From contig JAHDCF010000024.1 in NCBI GenBank assembly GCA_020630015.1, positions 1 through 42,758 on the forward strand: a DNA stretch of 42,758 bases. Reading direction: 5' to 3'. The DNA comes from Planktomarina sp. Lineage in GTDB: Bacteria; Pseudomonadota; Alphaproteobacteria; Rhodobacterales; Rhodobacteraceae. Shown here in pieces: positions 1 to 10,090 of this stretch. The position numbers were made by a program, and so were the translations under genes. The notes below the pieces were generated by a model. That model was given only the letters and a program-made list of their open reading frames with translations. It did no database searches and had not been told where the DNA came from. Every line of letters begins with the position of its first letter. Within the stretch, counting starts at the first letter, position 1.

Positions 1-341
1 GGGACTAGGCCAAAGTAATAGGCCGGGATATAAGCCACGCGGGCCGCGACATAGGCGTAAGCGCAAGTGCCCGTCAAGGCGCTGGATTGGCCTGACACTG
101 TGATGACAAGGGCCGCAATGGCGAACAGGATCAGGCTTTCGAAGTGGTTGTTAAACGCTCGGAAGAGGCGGGCCGTTTTGGGGCTGACTTGATCAATCAG
201 CGGCTGCGGCATCCGATCTTTGTCGCGGGGCGACAGAGTTTTTGCGGTGCCCACCTCCAGGTTTGCCGGGATCGCCATGAGCGCGAATTGGAGGACCTGA
301 AGCAGGGCGGCAAGGGTGAGGGCGGTGAGTTCGGGGGTCAT
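1..341 (-). CDS. MAPEG-family membrane protein (partial, C-terminus off the left edge)
   Basis: Reading the minus strand from an ATG at 339-341 gives at least 113 codons with no stop, so the gene continues past the window edge. The protein starts MTPELTALTLAALLQVLQ and has a hydrophobic first helix, a polar loop with SPRDKDRMP, then RAFNNHFESLILFAIAALVI and a third hydrophobic stretch (AARVAYIPAYYFG). The order helix, charged loop, R-x-x-x-N-x-x-E and aromatic-rich helix is typical of the MAPEG family (membrane-associated proteins in eicosanoid and glutathione metabolism, about 130 residues, four helices). The substrate in bacteria is usually unknown. The start overlaps the stop of the preceding gene as ATGA (338-341), so translation is probably coupled and it is the last visible gene of the suc cluster. 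The family call is from motif memory. Confidence 0.8.
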   Translation of the reverse strand, partial: MTPELTALTLAALLQVLQFALMAIPANLEVGTAKTLSPRDKDRMPQPLIDQVSPKTARLFRAFNNHFESLILFAIAALVITVSGQSSALTGTCAYAYVAARVAYIPAYYFGLV

Positions 342-1054
342 GAGGTGGGTGAAATTGGCTGACTTGCTTTGGGGCTTGTCGGAGCACCGCACACTTTGTT
401 TTTGAATGCCACGGTGGCAGGAAACTTATTTTCGCCAAAGGTTTCTCTTGCTGCGGCAAGCTTATACTTGCCATCTCTGAGGTCGACCAAAGTTTTAAAT
501 TGAATTTCTATCTCGGCTTGGTCGACGATACCTAACTTCCAAGGAAGAAGGCAGGTTTCATAATGGTTCAAAATATCGATCATCATGAAACGTATGTGCA
601 TGATTTCGGCGTGAGAAAGTGTTGCCGGTTGTTCCTTTGATTCATTATCGCAACCATGCCGTTGGTAAGCATCTGGAAACTTGTCGTTCAAAATCGCGCA
701 AGCAATCTCTTTAAGGTCCCCGGTCAGCGAAATCGGGCGAGCATCCCTCAGATTTAAGAGTTGATCGGCAGGCAACCTATCGAGCAACTGCACGATTTTA
801 TTGTGTTCAGTTTTAGTGCCGGATTGATAATATTTAAGAAGATCAGCGGTCGCAACGCGTCTTGAACGTTCATGGTCGGCTTTTGCGATCTCTGCAGTTT
901 GCTTCAGACGTTCAACGACTCTTTGAAGCTGAATAAATGCAATGACAATTGCAACTATCGAAAGCAATAGAGGCGCCCAATCCAACAAACTGTTGGTTTG
1001 AGTTTGCGCTTCGAGTGTTGCCTCCAAAACCGTTTGCAGCTCTTGAGGTGTCAT
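338..1054 (-). CDS. Membrane-anchored hypothetical protein, 238 aa
   Basis: I do not recognise a characterised family. The protein has a short polar N-terminus, one clear transmembrane segment (about residues 25-43, WAPLLLSIVAIVIAFIQLQ) and then a charged helical stretch that probably lies in the cytoplasm. The rest is soluble and mixed. The layout of one N-terminal helix followed by a helical domain resembles DUF4760-like proteins, but I cannot confirm this. It starts 16 bases after the sucB stop and ends in an ATGA overlap with the MAPEG gene, so it belongs to the sucAB transcription unit by position. The base upstream context GAGGGAATGACGAAAA gives only a distant ribosome-binding site. No function is proposed. 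Confidence 0.75.
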   Translation of the reverse strand: MTPQELQTVLEATLEAQTQTNSLLDWAPLLLSIVAIVIAFIQLQRVVERLKQTAEIAKADHERSRRVATADLLKYYQSGTKTEHNKIVQLLDRLPADQLLNLRDARPISLTGDLKEIACAILNDKFPDAYQRHGCDNESKEQPATLSHAEIMHIRFMMIDILNHYETCLLPWKLGIVDQAEIEIQFKTLVDLRDGKYKLAAARETFGENKFPATVAFKNKVCGAPTSPKASQPISPTS

Positions 1055-1070
1055 TTTTCGTCATTCCCTC

Positions 1071-2549
1071 TCACAAATCCATCAACAACCGCCGCGGATC
1101 CTCCAGCGCCTCTTTCACGCGCACAAGGAAGGTCACCGCGCCTTTGCCATCCACAATCCGGTGGTCATAGGACAGCGCCAGATACATCATTGGGCGGATG
1201 ACAACTTCGCCGTTGATCGCCATGGGGCGGTCTTGGATTTTGTGCATGCCAAGGATGCCGGATTGCGGCGGGTTCAGGATGGGGCTGGACATGAGGGAGC
1301 CATAGACCCCGCCGTTTGAAATCGTGAAGGTGCCGCCTTGCATTTCCGCCATCGACAGTTTGCCGTCCCGGGCGCGGGCGCCTTTTTCGGCGATGGCTTT
1401 TTCGATGTCAGCAAAGGACATGGCATCTGCGTCACGGATCACGGGCACCACAAGGCCCGTGGGTGTGCCCGCCGCGATACCCATGTGCACAAAGTTTTTG
1501 TACACGATATCGGTGCCGTCGATTTCTGCGTTCACCTCGGGCACTTCTTTCAGGGCGTGGCAGCAGGCCTTGGTAAAGAAGGACATAAAGCCCAGCTTCA
1601 CACCATGTTTCTTTTGAAACAGCTCTTTGTATTCTTTGCGCAGGGCCATCACCTCTGTCATGTCGACCTCATTATATGTGGTCAGCATGGCGGCGGTGTT
1701 TTGGCTGTCTTTCAGGCGTCGGGCGATGGTTTGGCGCAGGCGGGTCATCTTTACCCGTTCTTCACGTGCCGCATCATCGGCGGCCACGGGGGCGCGGGGG
1801 GCCGCCGCCACGGGCGCGGGGGCAGGGGCGCTTGCCAGTGCTTTTTGCACATCTTCCTTCATCACGCGGCCATCTTTGCCGGTGCCAGTAACACTGCCTG
1901 CGGGCATATTATGTTCCGCCATCATTTTCTTGGCAGATGGCGCATCTTCCACGTCTTTGCCGGCGGTTGCTGGTGCCGCAGGTGCGGGTGCGGCGGCGGC
2001 CGTCGCGGATGCACCACCGATCACGGCCAATTGCCCGCCTGCCGCCACGGTTGCCCCTTCGGCAGCCATGATTTGACCCAAAACACCCGCCGCAGGTGAA
2101 GGCACTTCGACGCTGACTTTGTCTGTTTCTAATTCACACAACATCTCGTCTTGGGCGACGGTGTCACCGGTTTTTTTGTACCAGTTGCTGACGGTGGCTT
2201 CTGTGACGCTTTCACCCAGGGTTGGCACCATGACGGCGACTTCTTCGCCAGATGGGGCAGGTGCCGCCGGTTCGGGTGCTGCGGATGGGGCGGGTGCTGG
2301 GGCAGTGGCCACATCACCTTCGCTGATCTGCGCCAAGAGGGCATCCACCCCAACGGTTGTGCCTTCGGCCGCTACGATTTCAGATAAGGTGCCAGCAACA
2401 GGGGATGGAACCTCTACCGTGACTTTGTCTGTTTCCAGTTCGCACAGCATTTCATCAACCGCCACGGCATCGCCGGGCTTTTTGAACCATGTTGCGACGG
2501 TCGCCTCTGTGACGCTTTCGCCAAGGGTGGGGACTTTTACATCGGTCAT
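1071..2549 (-). CDS. sucB: 2-oxoglutarate dehydrogenase E2, dihydrolipoyllysine succinyltransferase
   Basis: This is the core of the 2-oxoglutarate dehydrogenase complex. It transfers the succinyl group from lipoyl-lysine to CoA in the TCA cycle. Two lipoyl domains are visible, each with the ELETDKV motif (lipoyl lysines at about residues 42 and 144), joined by Ala/Pro-rich linkers. A peripheral subunit-binding domain lies near residues 210-240 ([24 protein letters not shown]), followed by the acyltransferase domain with the HRIVDG catalytic motif near residue 463. At 492 residues it is longer than the roughly 400-residue single-lipoyl E2o of E. coli; two lipoyl domains are, as I recall, usual in this bacterial family. 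The start is four bases after the sucA stop, with AAAGGATAAG as ribosome-binding site inside the sucA tail, so the two genes are translationally linked. Confidence 0.97.
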   Translation of the reverse strand: MTDVKVPTLGESVTEATVATWFKKPGDAVAVDEMLCELETDKVTVEVPSPVAGTLSEIVAAEGTTVGVDALLAQISEGDVATAPAPAPSAAPEPAAPAPSGEEVAVMVPTLGESVTEATVSNWYKKTGDTVAQDEMLCELETDKVSVEVPSPAAGVLGQIMAAEGATVAAGGQLAVIGGASATAAAAPAPAAPATAGKDVEDAPSAKKMMAEHNMPAGSVTGTGKDGRVMKEDVQKALASAPAPAPVAAAPRAPVAADDAAREERVKMTRLRQTIARRLKDSQNTAAMLTTYNEVDMTEVMALRKEYKELFQKKHGVKLGFMSFFTKACCHALKEVPEVNAEIDGTDIVYKNFVHMGIAAGTPTGLVVPVIRDADAMSFADIEKAIAEKGARARDGKLSMAEMQGGTFTISNGGVYGSLMSSPILNPPQSGILGMHKIQDRPMAINGEVVIRPMMYLALSYDHRIVDGKGAVTFLVRVKEALEDPRRLLMDL

Positions 2550-2553
2550 GATC

Positions 2554-5511
2554 TTATCCTTTGATCGTCAGCGCGTCGTCGATGAGGGCTGTTTGTTGCG
2601 CTTTGTGTGCAGAGGCCAACCCCGTTGCAGGAGAGGCGGAAATGGATCGACCTGCGTATTCAGGCCGCTTGTGTTTGGCGTTGATACGTCCCAGAACCCA
2701 TTCGATATTGGGTTCTATGAACGACCAAGCCCCTTGGTTTTTGGGTTCTTCTTGGCACCAACAGATTTCGGCGTTTTTGAACCGTTCAAGTTCTTTGACC
2801 ATGGAAATGGCGGGGAAGGGATAATACTGTTCAATCCGAAGGATATAAACGTCATCCAATCCGCGGGCATCGCGTTCTTCCAACAGGTCATAGTACACTT
2901 TGCCTGAACATAAGATCAGGCGTTTGATTTGATCATCGGGTTTCAGCGTCAGGTCTGAATTCCCCTTTTGGGCATCATCCCAAAGCACGCGGTGAAAGCT
3001 GGATCCTGTGGTGAAATCTTCTTTCGTACTAACGGCCATCTTGTGGCGCAGCAACGATTTTGGTGTCATCATGATCAGTGGTTTGCGGAAGGTCCGATGA
3101 ATCTGGCGCCGCAAAATGTGGAAGTAATTTGCTGGTGTGGTGCAATTGGCGACGATCCAATTGTCTTGGCCGCACATTTGCAAAAACCGTTCCAATCGCG
3201 CGCTTGAATGTTCGGGCCCTTGGCCTTCGTACCCATGCGGCAGCAAGCAAACCAAGCCTGACATCCGCAACCACTTGCTTTCACCACTGCTGATGAATTG
3301 GTCAAACATGATTTGCGCACCATTGGCAAAATCGCCGAACTGCGCCTCCCACAGAACCAAGGCGTTTGGTTCGGCCAATGAATATCCATATTCAAAACCC
3401 AGCACCGCATATTCCGACAACATGCTGTCGATCACTTCGTATTGGGCTTGGCCTGCACGTATGTTGTTGAGAGGGAAATACCGATCTTCGGTGTCTTGGT
3501 TCACAAGCCCCGAATGGCGGTGGCTGAAGGTGCCGCGGGTGCTGTCTTGGCCCGCAAGGCGCACTTTGTATCCTTCGGTCAAAAGCGATCCGAATGCCAA
3601 TGCCTCTCCCGTGGCCCAGTCAATGCCTTTGCCTTCACCCAAAGCAACTTCTTTGGCATTAAGCATGCGGCCAACCGTTTTGTGCAAAGGGTAACCTTCG
3701 GGAACACGGGTTAGGGCGCCGGCAACCTCTTCAAAGGTTTCGGGTTTGATTGGGGTTGTGCCCCGTTCGTATTCTTCGCCGCGTTTGTCCAGATGCGACC
3801 ATTTCCCATCCAGCCAATCGGCTTTGTTCGGCTTGTAATCTTTGCCAGCCTCGAATTCTTCGTTCAGGTGGGCCTGAAACGCGGCTTTCATATCCTCAAT
3901 CTCGCCCTCCGGGATCAGGCCATCCCGGACAAGACGTTCGGTATACAGGGTCAAAGATGTTTTTTGCGTTTTGATCTTTTTGTACATCAAAGGGTTTGTG
4001 AACATCGGTTCATCCCCTTCGTTGTGACCAAATCGGCGGTAACAGATGATATCGATCACCACGTCTTTTTTGAACTTCTGACGGAATTCTGTTGCCACTT
4101 TTGCGGCGTGGACCACGGCCTCTGGATCGTCGGCATTCACGTGGAAGATTGGGCATTCCACCATTAAGGCAATATCTGTTGGATAGGGGCTTGAACGGCT
4201 GAAATGCGGGGCTGTGGTGAAACCAATCTGGTTATTGACCACAATGTGCATTGTGCCGCCGGTTTTATGACCACGCAGACCTGACAGGCCAAAACATTCC
4301 GCCACGACACCTTGCCCGGCAAAGGCTGCATCCCCATGCAACAAAACTGGCAAAACCGTTGTGCGTTCGGGATCATTGTTTTGATCGGCTTTGGCACGGG
4401 CCTTGCCCAGAACCACTGGGTTCACGGCCTCCAAATGGGATGGGTTCGCCGTGAGCGACAGGTGCACGGAATTGCCGTCAAATTCACGGTCGCTCGAGGC
4501 GCCCAAGTGGTATTTTACATCGCCCGATCCATCCACATCCTCGGGCTTGAATGATCCCCCTTGGAATTCGTTGAAGATCGCGCGGTATGGCTTGCCCATC
4601 ACATTGGCCAAAATCGACAAACGTCCGCGGTGTGGCATGCCAATTATGATGTCTTTCACACCAAGGGCCCCACCACGTTTGATGATCTGTTCCATGGCGG
4701 GGATCAACGCTTCGCCCCCATCCAGACCAAACCGTTTGGTGCCCATATATTTGACGTGCAAGAACTTCTCAAAACCCTCGGCCTGAACCATCTTGTTCAA
4801 GATCGCTTTGCGGCCTTCGCGTGTGAACAGTTGTTCAGAAGACAGGCGTTCGATCCGATCGCGCAGCCAGTCACACATCTCACTTTCGGCGATGTGCATA
4901 TATTGCAGGGCAAAGGTGCCGGTATAGGTGCGCCGCACCACGGCCAAAATTTCACGCAAGGATGCAAATTCAAGCCCCATCACCCCATCAAGGAAAATCG
5001 GGCGATCCATATCGGCTTCTACAAACCCATAGGACGCTGGATCAAGTTCAGGTCGGTTGGGGATTTCACGCAGGCCCAACGGGTCCAAATCTGCGGTTAA
5101 ATGGCCGCGAATGCGATACGAGCGGATCAACATGATCGCCCGCAAACTGTCCAAAACGGCGCGTTTTACGGCATCATCGCTGACTTCGATTCCTTTTTCA
5201 GCGGCCTTGGCTTTGATTTTGCCCGCGGGGTCTTTGATTTCTGCATCGGCGGGATATTCACCGGTTAAGGCACCATGCAAATCGTCATCAATGGCGGGGG
5301 GCCAATCGGCGCGTGCCCAAGATGGGCCCTCTGCCTCACGCTTGACGCTGATCTCATCGTCACCCAGTTGCTTGAAAAACTCTGCCCAGCCCGCATCGAC
5401 ACTTGCCGGATCATTGGCAAACCGCGCGTGCATCTGTTCCAGATATTCCGCGTTGTGTCCTTGCAGGAAGGAGGAAGCATGGAATTGGTCATTGGCTGGG
5501 TGGTCGGTCAT
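2554..5511 (-). CDS. sucA: 2-oxoglutarate dehydrogenase E1 component
   Basis: This is the thiamine-diphosphate decarboxylase of the 2-oxoglutarate dehydrogenase complex. It decarboxylates 2-oxoglutarate and reductively succinylates the lipoyl group of SucB. Visible landmarks are the N-terminal [21 protein letters not shown] segment typical of E1o, the [11 protein letters not shown] block, [24 protein letters not shown] with NADDPEAV (ThDP/Mg binding), [13 protein letters not shown], and the C-terminal [17 protein letters not shown] and EEPKNQGAW blocks. The length of 985 residues is normal and no damage is seen. The start ATG (5509-5511) follows GAGGTGATGCA, and the stop of the upstream small membrane gene overlaps it as ATGA, so the pair is coupled. 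It is followed directly by sucB. Confidence 0.98.
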   Translation of the reverse strand: MTDHPANDQFHASSFLQGHNAEYLEQMHARFANDPASVDAGWAEFFKQLGDDEISVKREAEGPSWARADWPPAIDDDLHGALTGEYPADAEIKDPAGKIKAKAAEKGIEVSDDAVKRAVLDSLRAIMLIRSYRIRGHLTADLDPLGLREIPNRPELDPASYGFVEADMDRPIFLDGVMGLEFASLREILAVVRRTYTGTFALQYMHIAESEMCDWLRDRIERLSSEQLFTREGRKAILNKMVQAEGFEKFLHVKYMGTKRFGLDGGEALIPAMEQIIKRGGALGVKDIIIGMPHRGRLSILANVMGKPYRAIFNEFQGGSFKPEDVDGSGDVKYHLGASSDREFDGNSVHLSLTANPSHLEAVNPVVLGKARAKADQNNDPERTTVLPVLLHGDAAFAGQGVVAECFGLSGLRGHKTGGTMHIVVNNQIGFTTAPHFSRSSPYPTDIALMVECPIFHVNADDPEAVVHAAKVATEFRQKFKKDVVIDIICYRRFGHNEGDEPMFTNPLMYKKIKTQKTSLTLYTERLVRDGLIPEGEIEDMKAAFQAHLNEEFEAGKDYKPNKADWLDGKWSHLDKRGEEYERGTTPIKPETFEEVAGALTRVPEGYPLHKTVGRMLNAKEVALGEGKGIDWATGEALAFGSLLTEGYKVRLAGQDSTRGTFSHRHSGLVNQDTEDRYFPLNNIRAGQAQYEVIDSMLSEYAVLGFEYGYSLAEPNALVLWEAQFGDFANGAQIMFDQFISSGESKWLRMSGLVCLLPHGYEGQGPEHSSARLERFLQMCGQDNWIVANCTTPANYFHILRRQIHRTFRKPLIMMTPKSLLRHKMAVSTKEDFTTGSSFHRVLWDDAQKGNSDLTLKPDDQIKRLILCSGKVYYDLLEERDARGLDDVYILRIEQYYPFPAISMVKELERFKNAEICWCQEEPKNQGAWSFIEPNIEWVLGRINAKHKRPEYAGRSISASPATGLASAHKAQQTALIDDALTIKG

Positions 5512-5762
5512 TGCATCACCTCTTGAGGGTTGGGACCGTAGGTTTTGTGCGGGTTTACGAGGGCATCAAAAACAGGCCCATCGAATGAATGAAATGAAAA
5601 AGCGTGTCGGTGCAGCTGGCAAAGACTAACAATACATAGGAAGAAAGCAGCGTAAAAAATCATTTCAGCCCCAACTGCCAAGGGCAGGCCGACCAAACCC
5701 CCTGCGATAAAGAGTGTCCGCATTCCGGCCTTTGTCATTAGGTTCGGCGCTTCAAACATCAT
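5508..5762 (-). CDS. Small membrane protein between sulfotransferase and sucA, 84 aa
   Basis: The chosen start is the ATG at 5760-5762, preceded by AAAAAGGATTAC, a good ribosome-binding site. The same frame is open further upstream but that part overlaps the sulfotransferase gene and lacks such a site. The protein has a hydrophobic stretch at about residues 15-50 (MRTLFIAGGLVGLPLAVG, then AEMIFYAAFFLCIVSL), enough for one or two membrane helices, then a His-rich polar tail. I recognise no family. The stop overlaps the sucA start as ATGA, which argues that it is really translated and coupled to sucA. There is no evidence linking it to the dehydrogenase complex beyond position. Confidence 0.6.
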   Translation of the reverse strand: MMFEAPNLMTKAGMRTLFIAGGLVGLPLAVGAEMIFYAAFFLCIVSLCQLHRHAFSFHSFDGPVFDALVNPHKTYGPNPQEVMQ

Positions 5763-5895
5763 GTAATCCTTTTTCGCGAAGAAATTGGGCGAAGACGCCG
5801 AATGGGAGTTTTCTATCACAAGACTTTTGCGACGAGGCTTGTACCGTCGCATGTCAACGAGCGCCGTCATGAACTCATTTGTCCAGTTATTGATC

Positions 5896-6582
5896 TTAAG
5901 CATGAACCGGGTCCAATGCGTAACCGAAGCGTTTAAAAATCCAGGCATCCTTGACACGAATCGCGTCGGCAATCTTTGGGTTCCGAAAATAGTCCGTTGT
6001 TGTGAGGCCAAGTCTGTCTTGATCTGAACGCCTCGCATGCGGGAGCTTTTGGGCCGTGATTGTCAAACCCAGCGTTTCAAAAAGTTGGTGTAGATCAGCA
6101 GACAAGGCTTCGAACCTGATTGTATGATTGGGGATATACCGGCCTTTGTGATGCAAAAGTGCCAAATCAGTCGGATATCCTTTTGCAAAGTCCTCGGCCT
6201 CGAAGGTTGAGATGGCTTCTTCTGGATCATCAAAAGGTGGCAGGCCATGGTAAGAACGGTTGAAGTGGAACTGCGATATGGCGCGGGTAAAGGGATTGCG
6301 CACACTCGAAATGACTTCATATCCGTCAAGGCTTGGCATACCTAACCGGTCAATTATGTCCCCGATGCCCATGTGTCCGACCCATTTTGGCATCGGCACA
6401 GCACTTAAAAATGCTTTGCCGCGCGCGCCAACAATGCCTTCTTTGCCTTCGAAGCAGGGGCCTTCCATTTCGCACGGGTAGTCTCGCGGAACACAGAACG
6501 GCTGAAGCAAAAGCTCGCACGTCGTGCTGGCCGTTTTGTGCGACTTTAGAAACACAAATTTGTGAAGGTGCGAGACAAGCAT
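5896..6582 (-). CDS. Sulfotransferase family protein, 228 aa
   Basis: The start is the ATG at 6580-6582, which follows AAAAAGGAGCTGTT; the open frame reaches further upstream into sucD but that extension is not credible. Residues 9-20 (FVFLKSHKTAST) match the 5'-phosphosulfate-binding loop of PAPS-dependent sulfotransferases, and residues 93-105 (SVRNPFTRAISQF) match the 3'-phosphate-binding motif with Arg95 and Ser103. This is the pattern of the Sulfotransfer_2 type group, which transfers sulfate from PAPS to carbohydrates or other acceptors. The acceptor cannot be read from the sequence. It lies 13 bases after the sucD stop, inside the suc cluster, an odd place for this enzyme. Its ribosome-binding site lies between the sucD stop and its own start. 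Confidence 0.8.
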   Translation of the reverse strand: MLVSHLHKFVFLKSHKTASTTCELLLQPFCVPRDYPCEMEGPCFEGKEGIVGARGKAFLSAVPMPKWVGHMGIGDIIDRLGMPSLDGYEVISSVRNPFTRAISQFHFNRSYHGLPPFDDPEEAISTFEAEDFAKGYPTDLALLHHKGRYIPNHTIRFEALSADLHQLFETLGLTITAQKLPHARRSDQDRLGLTTTDYFRNPKIADAIRVKDAWIFKRFGYALDPVHA

Positions 6583-6595
6583 AACAGCTCCTTTT

Positions 6596-7516
6596 TCACG
6601 AAGCCCCGGAAGAACCACTTCGCGCGCCAGATTTATTACCGATTGCCTCCAACATCGCCTCACCCAAGCCGGCTGGGCTTTCGGCGACGGTGATGCCGGC
6701 GCTGCGCATGGCTTCGATCTTGTCGTCGGCACCGCCTTTGCCACCGGCAACAATCGCACCGGCGTGGCCCATGCGGCGGCCGGGGGGGGCGGTGCGGCCC
6801 GCGATGAAACCAGCCACTGGTTTGCTGCGGCCCTTTTTGGCTTCGTCTTTCAGGAACTGTGCGGCTTCTTCCTCTGCCGACCCGCCAATCTCACCGATCA
6901 TGATGATCGATTGTGTTTCATCATCGGCCAAGAACCATTCCAGCACGTCGATATGCTCTGTCCCCTTGATCGGGTCGCCGCCGATGCCCACGCAGGTCGA
7001 TTGGCCAAGGCCCACGTCGGTGGTTTGCTTCACCGCCTCATAGGTCAGTGTGCCAGAGCGGCTGACAACACCAACAGACCCACGTTTGTGGATGTGGCCG
7101 GGCATAATGCCGATTTTGCACGCATCGGGCGTAATCACGCCGGGGCAGTTGGGCCCGATCAGGGTTGATGATGATCCCTCCAACGCGCGTTTCACCCGCA
7201 TCATATCCAACACTGGAATACCCTCTGTAATGGCGACGATAACTTCCATTTCGGCGTCTATGGCCTCAAGAATTGAATCGGCCGCGAATGGGGGTGGAAC
7301 ATAGATCACCGTGGCGTTCGCCTGTGTCTGATGCTTGGCTTCATGAACTGAGTTAAAAACAGGCAGGTTTAGATGGGTTTGGCCACCTTTGCCCGGTGTG
7401 ACACCGCCAACCATTTGGGTGCCGTATTCAATGGCTTGTTCCGAATGAAACGTTCCTTGAGATCCAGTCAGACCCTGACAGATGACTTTGGTGGTTTCGT
7501 CGATAAGAACAGCCAT
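6596..7516 (-). CDS. sucD: Succinyl-CoA ligase (ADP-forming) alpha subunit
   Basis: With SucC it converts succinyl-CoA to succinate with nucleotide triphosphate formation. The protein begins [18 protein letters not shown], the standard N-terminus, so the start is the ATG at 7514-7516 behind TTAGGAAAAAACAC; the longer frame upstream is rejected. Visible features are the CoA-binding Rossmann part ([14 protein letters not shown]), [11 protein letters not shown], and the GHAGAIV block holding the phosphorylated histidine. The length is 306 residues, about 12-15 more than the usual 290-294; the surplus is a Ser/Gly/Ala tail ([11 protein letters not shown]) after the normal end. It precedes the sulfotransferase gene by 13 bases. 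Confidence 0.97.
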   Translation of the reverse strand: MAVLIDETTKVICQGLTGSQGTFHSEQAIEYGTQMVGGVTPGKGGQTHLNLPVFNSVHEAKHQTQANATVIYVPPPFAADSILEAIDAEMEVIVAITEGIPVLDMMRVKRALEGSSSTLIGPNCPGVITPDACKIGIMPGHIHKRGSVGVVSRSGTLTYEAVKQTTDVGLGQSTCVGIGGDPIKGTEHIDVLEWFLADDETQSIIMIGEIGGSAEEEAAQFLKDEAKKGRSKPVAGFIAGRTAPPGRRMGHAGAIVAGGKGGADDKIEAMRSAGITVAESPAGLGEAMLEAIGNKSGARSGSSGAS

Positions 7517-7574
7517 GTGTTTTTTCCTAAGATATTCCGGCGCTTGGCCGATGTGTGTTATGTCGTGTTTTGAA

Positions 7575-7594
7575 CGGGCGACCTTCGCCGCCCG
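7575..7594 (-). promoter_or_regulatory. GC-rich hairpin in the lipoprotein-sucD gap
   Basis: The arms CGGGCG and CGCCCG (7575-7580 and 7589-7594) form a perfect six-pair stem with an eight-base loop in the 92-base gap before sucD. On the minus strand it is followed by TTCAAAAC rather than a run of T, so it is not a clear terminator. It may be an RNA processing or stability element between the lipoprotein gene and sucD. Confidence 0.35.
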
Positions 7595-7608
7595 CCAAGT
7601 GAATTGGT

Positions 7609-8151
7609 TTAGGTCGGCCCCACGCCCAGGCCAAAGATCTTGCCCATGGCGGGGTCGCGTTGTGCCACCGTGATGTAGATTGCAGAATTCGTGACCCACG
7701 CCTTTTCCGCGCCGGGGGCCAAACCTTTGATGGGTACTTCGATTGCACCGGACCGTCCGCCGATATTGCGTTGCACAGAGGCACGAACCGCCGCGGTGTC
7801 TGGAACCAATACCATGCAAAACTCCGGGCGCGCCGGATTTGGGCCAGCCAATCCAAGCAATGGACGTTGGCCTGACGGATCTGCATACATCACGATATCG
7901 CGGTCGCGGCCCAAAACGATGTATCCCATTGATTTGGCGGTGCGCACATATCCAGCCGGGTTTTTGAGGTTGGCCTCACAAACTTTCGCAAAAGTCGAAA
8001 ATAAAACCTGATCTGAAACAGGCTTGAACACATCGGTGGCTTCTTTGTTTGCAAACACCTCTTCTGCGGCAGGGTTCATCCCATTTTGAGGAACCGGTTC
8101 GCACGCGGCGAGGCCCGCAAGGGCCAAAGCGATAAAAGCGAAACGTTTCAT
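7609..8151 (-). CDS. Predicted lipoprotein, 180 aa
   Basis: The first 20 residues form a lipoprotein signal with lipobox LAAC (Cys17), so the mature protein is probably anchored in the membrane and faces the periplasm. The mature part contains two further cysteines, in [12 protein letters not shown] and [12 protein letters not shown] recognise no named family. It starts in an ATGA overlap (8148-8151) with the preceding lipoprotein gene and looks like a distant paralogue of it: both have an F-x-x-x-C segment and a second Cys followed within a few residues by P-[DN]-T. It lies between sucC and sucD in the same direction, so it is probably co-transcribed with them. Confidence 0.8.
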   Translation of the reverse strand: MKRFAFIALALAGLAACEPVPQNGMNPAAEEVFANKEATDVFKPVSDQVLFSTFAKVCEANLKNPAGYVRTAKSMGYIVLGRDRDIVMYADPSGQRPLLGLAGPNPARPEFCMVLVPDTAAVRASVQRNIGGRSGAIEVPIKGLAPGAEKAWVTNSAIYITVAQRDPAMGKIFGLGVGPT

Positions 8152-8708
8152 GACAATGCCTCCGCTGCGGATGTCATTGCATCCAATAAATCAATTTCTT
8201 GAAAACGACGGGCATCTTGAAACCGGGTGAACAGCAAGCTGATTGTCTGGCGATCTTCGCCAATGATTACACCCACCTGGCCGCCGCGATGTTCAAGAAG
8301 AACCAGATTATCTTTTTGGCCAATCACCTTGCCGCCAATGACACGCACAACAGTATCAACCGTCACGGGATACGCGCTGGTTACTGTTGTGTTTGGTGCA
8401 AAGGTGATGCCGCATATCGGGGCAAAATCTATCGTACCAACAACACCCAACATGCCCAGAACCTTGTGGGCATATCCTTGAAAGAATGTGCCGGCCTTTT
8501 GGCGTTCGGGATCGAGCTTTGCGAAATTGCGATCGCCTGTGAAGGCCGCATTTTGGCGTTTGCCAGAAAATCCACGATCAAGACATTTACCCTTGAAGGT
8601 TGCCACAGCAATCGAAGGTGGTACCCCATTTGCGGGTGGGGCAGGGTCCACGGGATCACACGCAATCAGGCCAACCAAGCCAAACGCCAGAACACATTTT
8701 TTTAACAT
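8148..8708 (-). CDS. Predicted lipoprotein, 186 aa, paralogue of the next gene
   Basis: A short lysine-containing signal ending in the lipobox LIAC (Cys17) marks this as a lipoprotein; the mature part begins with a Pro-rich linker (DPVDPAPPANGVPP). It has cysteines in ATFKGKCLDRGF and PICGITFAPNT, matching the positions of the two cysteines in the next gene, which suggests a tandem duplication followed by divergence. The ribosome-binding site is AAAGGATATTTTTC before the ATG. It follows sucC by 94 bases and overlaps the next gene by ATGA. The function is unknown. Confidence 0.8.
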   Translation of the reverse strand: MLKKCVLAFGLVGLIACDPVDPAPPANGVPPSIAVATFKGKCLDRGFSGKRQNAAFTGDRNFAKLDPERQKAGTFFQGYAHKVLGMLGVVGTIDFAPICGITFAPNTTVTSAYPVTVDTVVRVIGGKVIGQKDNLVLLEHRGGQVGVIIGEDRQTISLLFTRFQDARRFQEIDLLDAMTSAAEALS

Positions 8709-8733
8709 GAAAAATATCCTTTAAAGAGATCGG

Positions 8734-8788
8734 GCGCATTTGAGATTGCGCATTTGACCACGCTACTGCGTTTTGAAATATGCGCAAT
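8734..8788. repeat. Direct and inverted repeats between sucC and the lipoprotein genes
   Basis: GCGCATTTGA occurs twice, at 8734-8743 and 8748-8757. ATTGCGCAT (8745-8753) and ATGCGCAAT (8780-8788) form a nine-base perfect inverted repeat separated by 26 bases. There is no T-run, so it does not look like an intrinsic terminator. It could be a regulator site or an RNA structure in the operon; its role is unknown. Confidence 0.4.
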
Positions 8789-8802
8789 GGTTGGCACTGG
8801 AA

Positions 8803-9996
8803 TTATCCCTTTACCGCTTTCACGATTTTTTCAGCGCCATCTTTCAGGTCATCCGCGGCAATCACATCCACATCACTATCGTTAATGATGCGTTTGCCTT
8901 CTTCCACGTTGGTACCTTCCAGGCGCACCACCAGTGGAACTTGTAATCCAACCTCTTTCACGGCGGCGACAACGCCTTCTGCGATCACGTCGCACCGCAT
9001 GATGCCGCCAAAGATATTCACCAAGATGCCTTTCACCTGCGGATCGCTGGTGATGATTTTAAAGGCTTCGGTAACTTTTTCTTTGGTTGCACCGCCGCCC
9101 ACATCCAAGAAGTTGGCGGGTTCTGCACCGTATAGTTTGATGATGTCCATTGTGGCCATGGCCAAGCCAGCGCCATTGACCATGCAGCCAATTTCCCCAT
9201 CCAAGGCGATGTAGTTCAGATCATATTTACTGGCTTCCAGCTCTTTTGGATCTTCTTCGGTGGTATCACGCAATTCAGCGATATCCGCGTGGCGATAAAT
9301 TGCGTTTCCATCAAAACCCATTTTGGCGTCGAGGCATTTCAAATCGCCCTCATCCGTGATGATCAGAGGGTTGATCTCAAGCATCTCCATGTCTTTTTCG
9401 AGGAACATTTTATAAAGTGTTCCCATCAGTTTAACGCACTGTTTGACCTGCTTGCCGGATAGGCCAAGGTTAAAGGCAATTCGACGCCCGTGATATCCTT
9501 GATATCCGGTGGCTGGATCGACGGAAAAACTGAGGATTTTTTCCGGTGTGCTTTCGGCAACCTCCTCGATATCCATTCCGCCTTCTGTCGATGCGACAAA
9601 GGATACCCGACTTGTCTGACGATCCACCAGAAGGGCCAGATAAAACTCTTTTTCTATCCCGGATCCATCTTCGATATAGATGCGGTTCACCTGTTTCCCG
9701 GCGGGACCGGTTTGTTTGGTCACCAAAGTGCGGCCAAGCATTGCTTTGGCTTCTTTTTCGGCTTCTTCAACTGATTTGGCTAAGCGAACCCCACCGGCAG
9801 AGCCAGCATCCGCTTCTTTGAATTTTCCTTTGCCGCGACCACCAGCGTGGATTTGTGCCTTAACAACCCAAAGTGGGCCATCCATTTCGCCAGCAGCGGT
9901 TTTTGCCTCATCCGCCTTTAAGACCACGCGCCCGTCACTGACCGGGGCCCCATAAGATCGCAAAAGTGCCTTGGCCTGATATTCATGGATGTTCAT
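8803..9996 (-). CDS. sucC: Succinyl-CoA ligase (ADP-forming) beta subunit
   Basis: This is the nucleotide-binding subunit of succinyl-CoA synthetase, partner of SucD. The protein begins [19 protein letters not shown] and shows the ATP-grasp features: [15 protein letters not shown] near residues 43-57, [11 protein letters not shown], and the C-terminal GGGATKEKV and [10 protein letters not shown] blocks that bind the CoA-ligase interface. At 397 residues it is the normal length. The start ATG follows AAGGACGGATCCC. It is the first gene of the sucC-lipoproteins-sucD-sucAB series and has two TGTGATCACA palindromes about 95-130 bases upstream. Confidence 0.98.
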   Translation of the reverse strand: MNIHEYQAKALLRSYGAPVSDGRVVLKADEAKTAAGEMDGPLWVVKAQIHAGGRGKGKFKEADAGSAGGVRLAKSVEEAEKEAKAMLGRTLVTKQTGPAGKQVNRIYIEDGSGIEKEFYLALLVDRQTSRVSFVASTEGGMDIEEVAESTPEKILSFSVDPATGYQGYHGRRIAFNLGLSGKQVKQCVKLMGTLYKMFLEKDMEMLEINPLIITDEGDLKCLDAKMGFDGNAIYRHADIAELRDTTEEDPKELEASKYDLNYIALDGEIGCMVNGAGLAMATMDIIKLYGAEPANFLDVGGGATKEKVTEAFKIITSDPQVKGILVNIFGGIMRCDVIAEGVVAAVKEVGLQVPLVVRLEGTNVEEGKRIINDSDVDVIAADDLKDGAEKIVKAVKG

Positions 9997-10090
9997 GGGA
10001 TCCGTCCTTACTGGTGATTTACGTGCAATAAGGCAGGGATTCTTTGTATCTTAAAGTGATTTTCGGTGGAAATCTAATATTTGCGACATT

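Noticed and set aside
1338-2099. Plus-strand open frame of 253 residues
   Set aside because: It is antisense to sucB; its Gly/His/Cys-rich composition is that of a shadow frame.
6583-6759. Upstream extension of the sulfotransferase into sucD
   Set aside because: The PAPS motif begins just after the ATG at 6582, which has a strong ribosome-binding site.
7517-7819. N-terminal extension of sucD by about 100 residues
   Set aside because: It overlaps the lipoprotein gene; SucD proteins start at MAVLIDE, and the ATG at 7516 has a ribosome-binding site.
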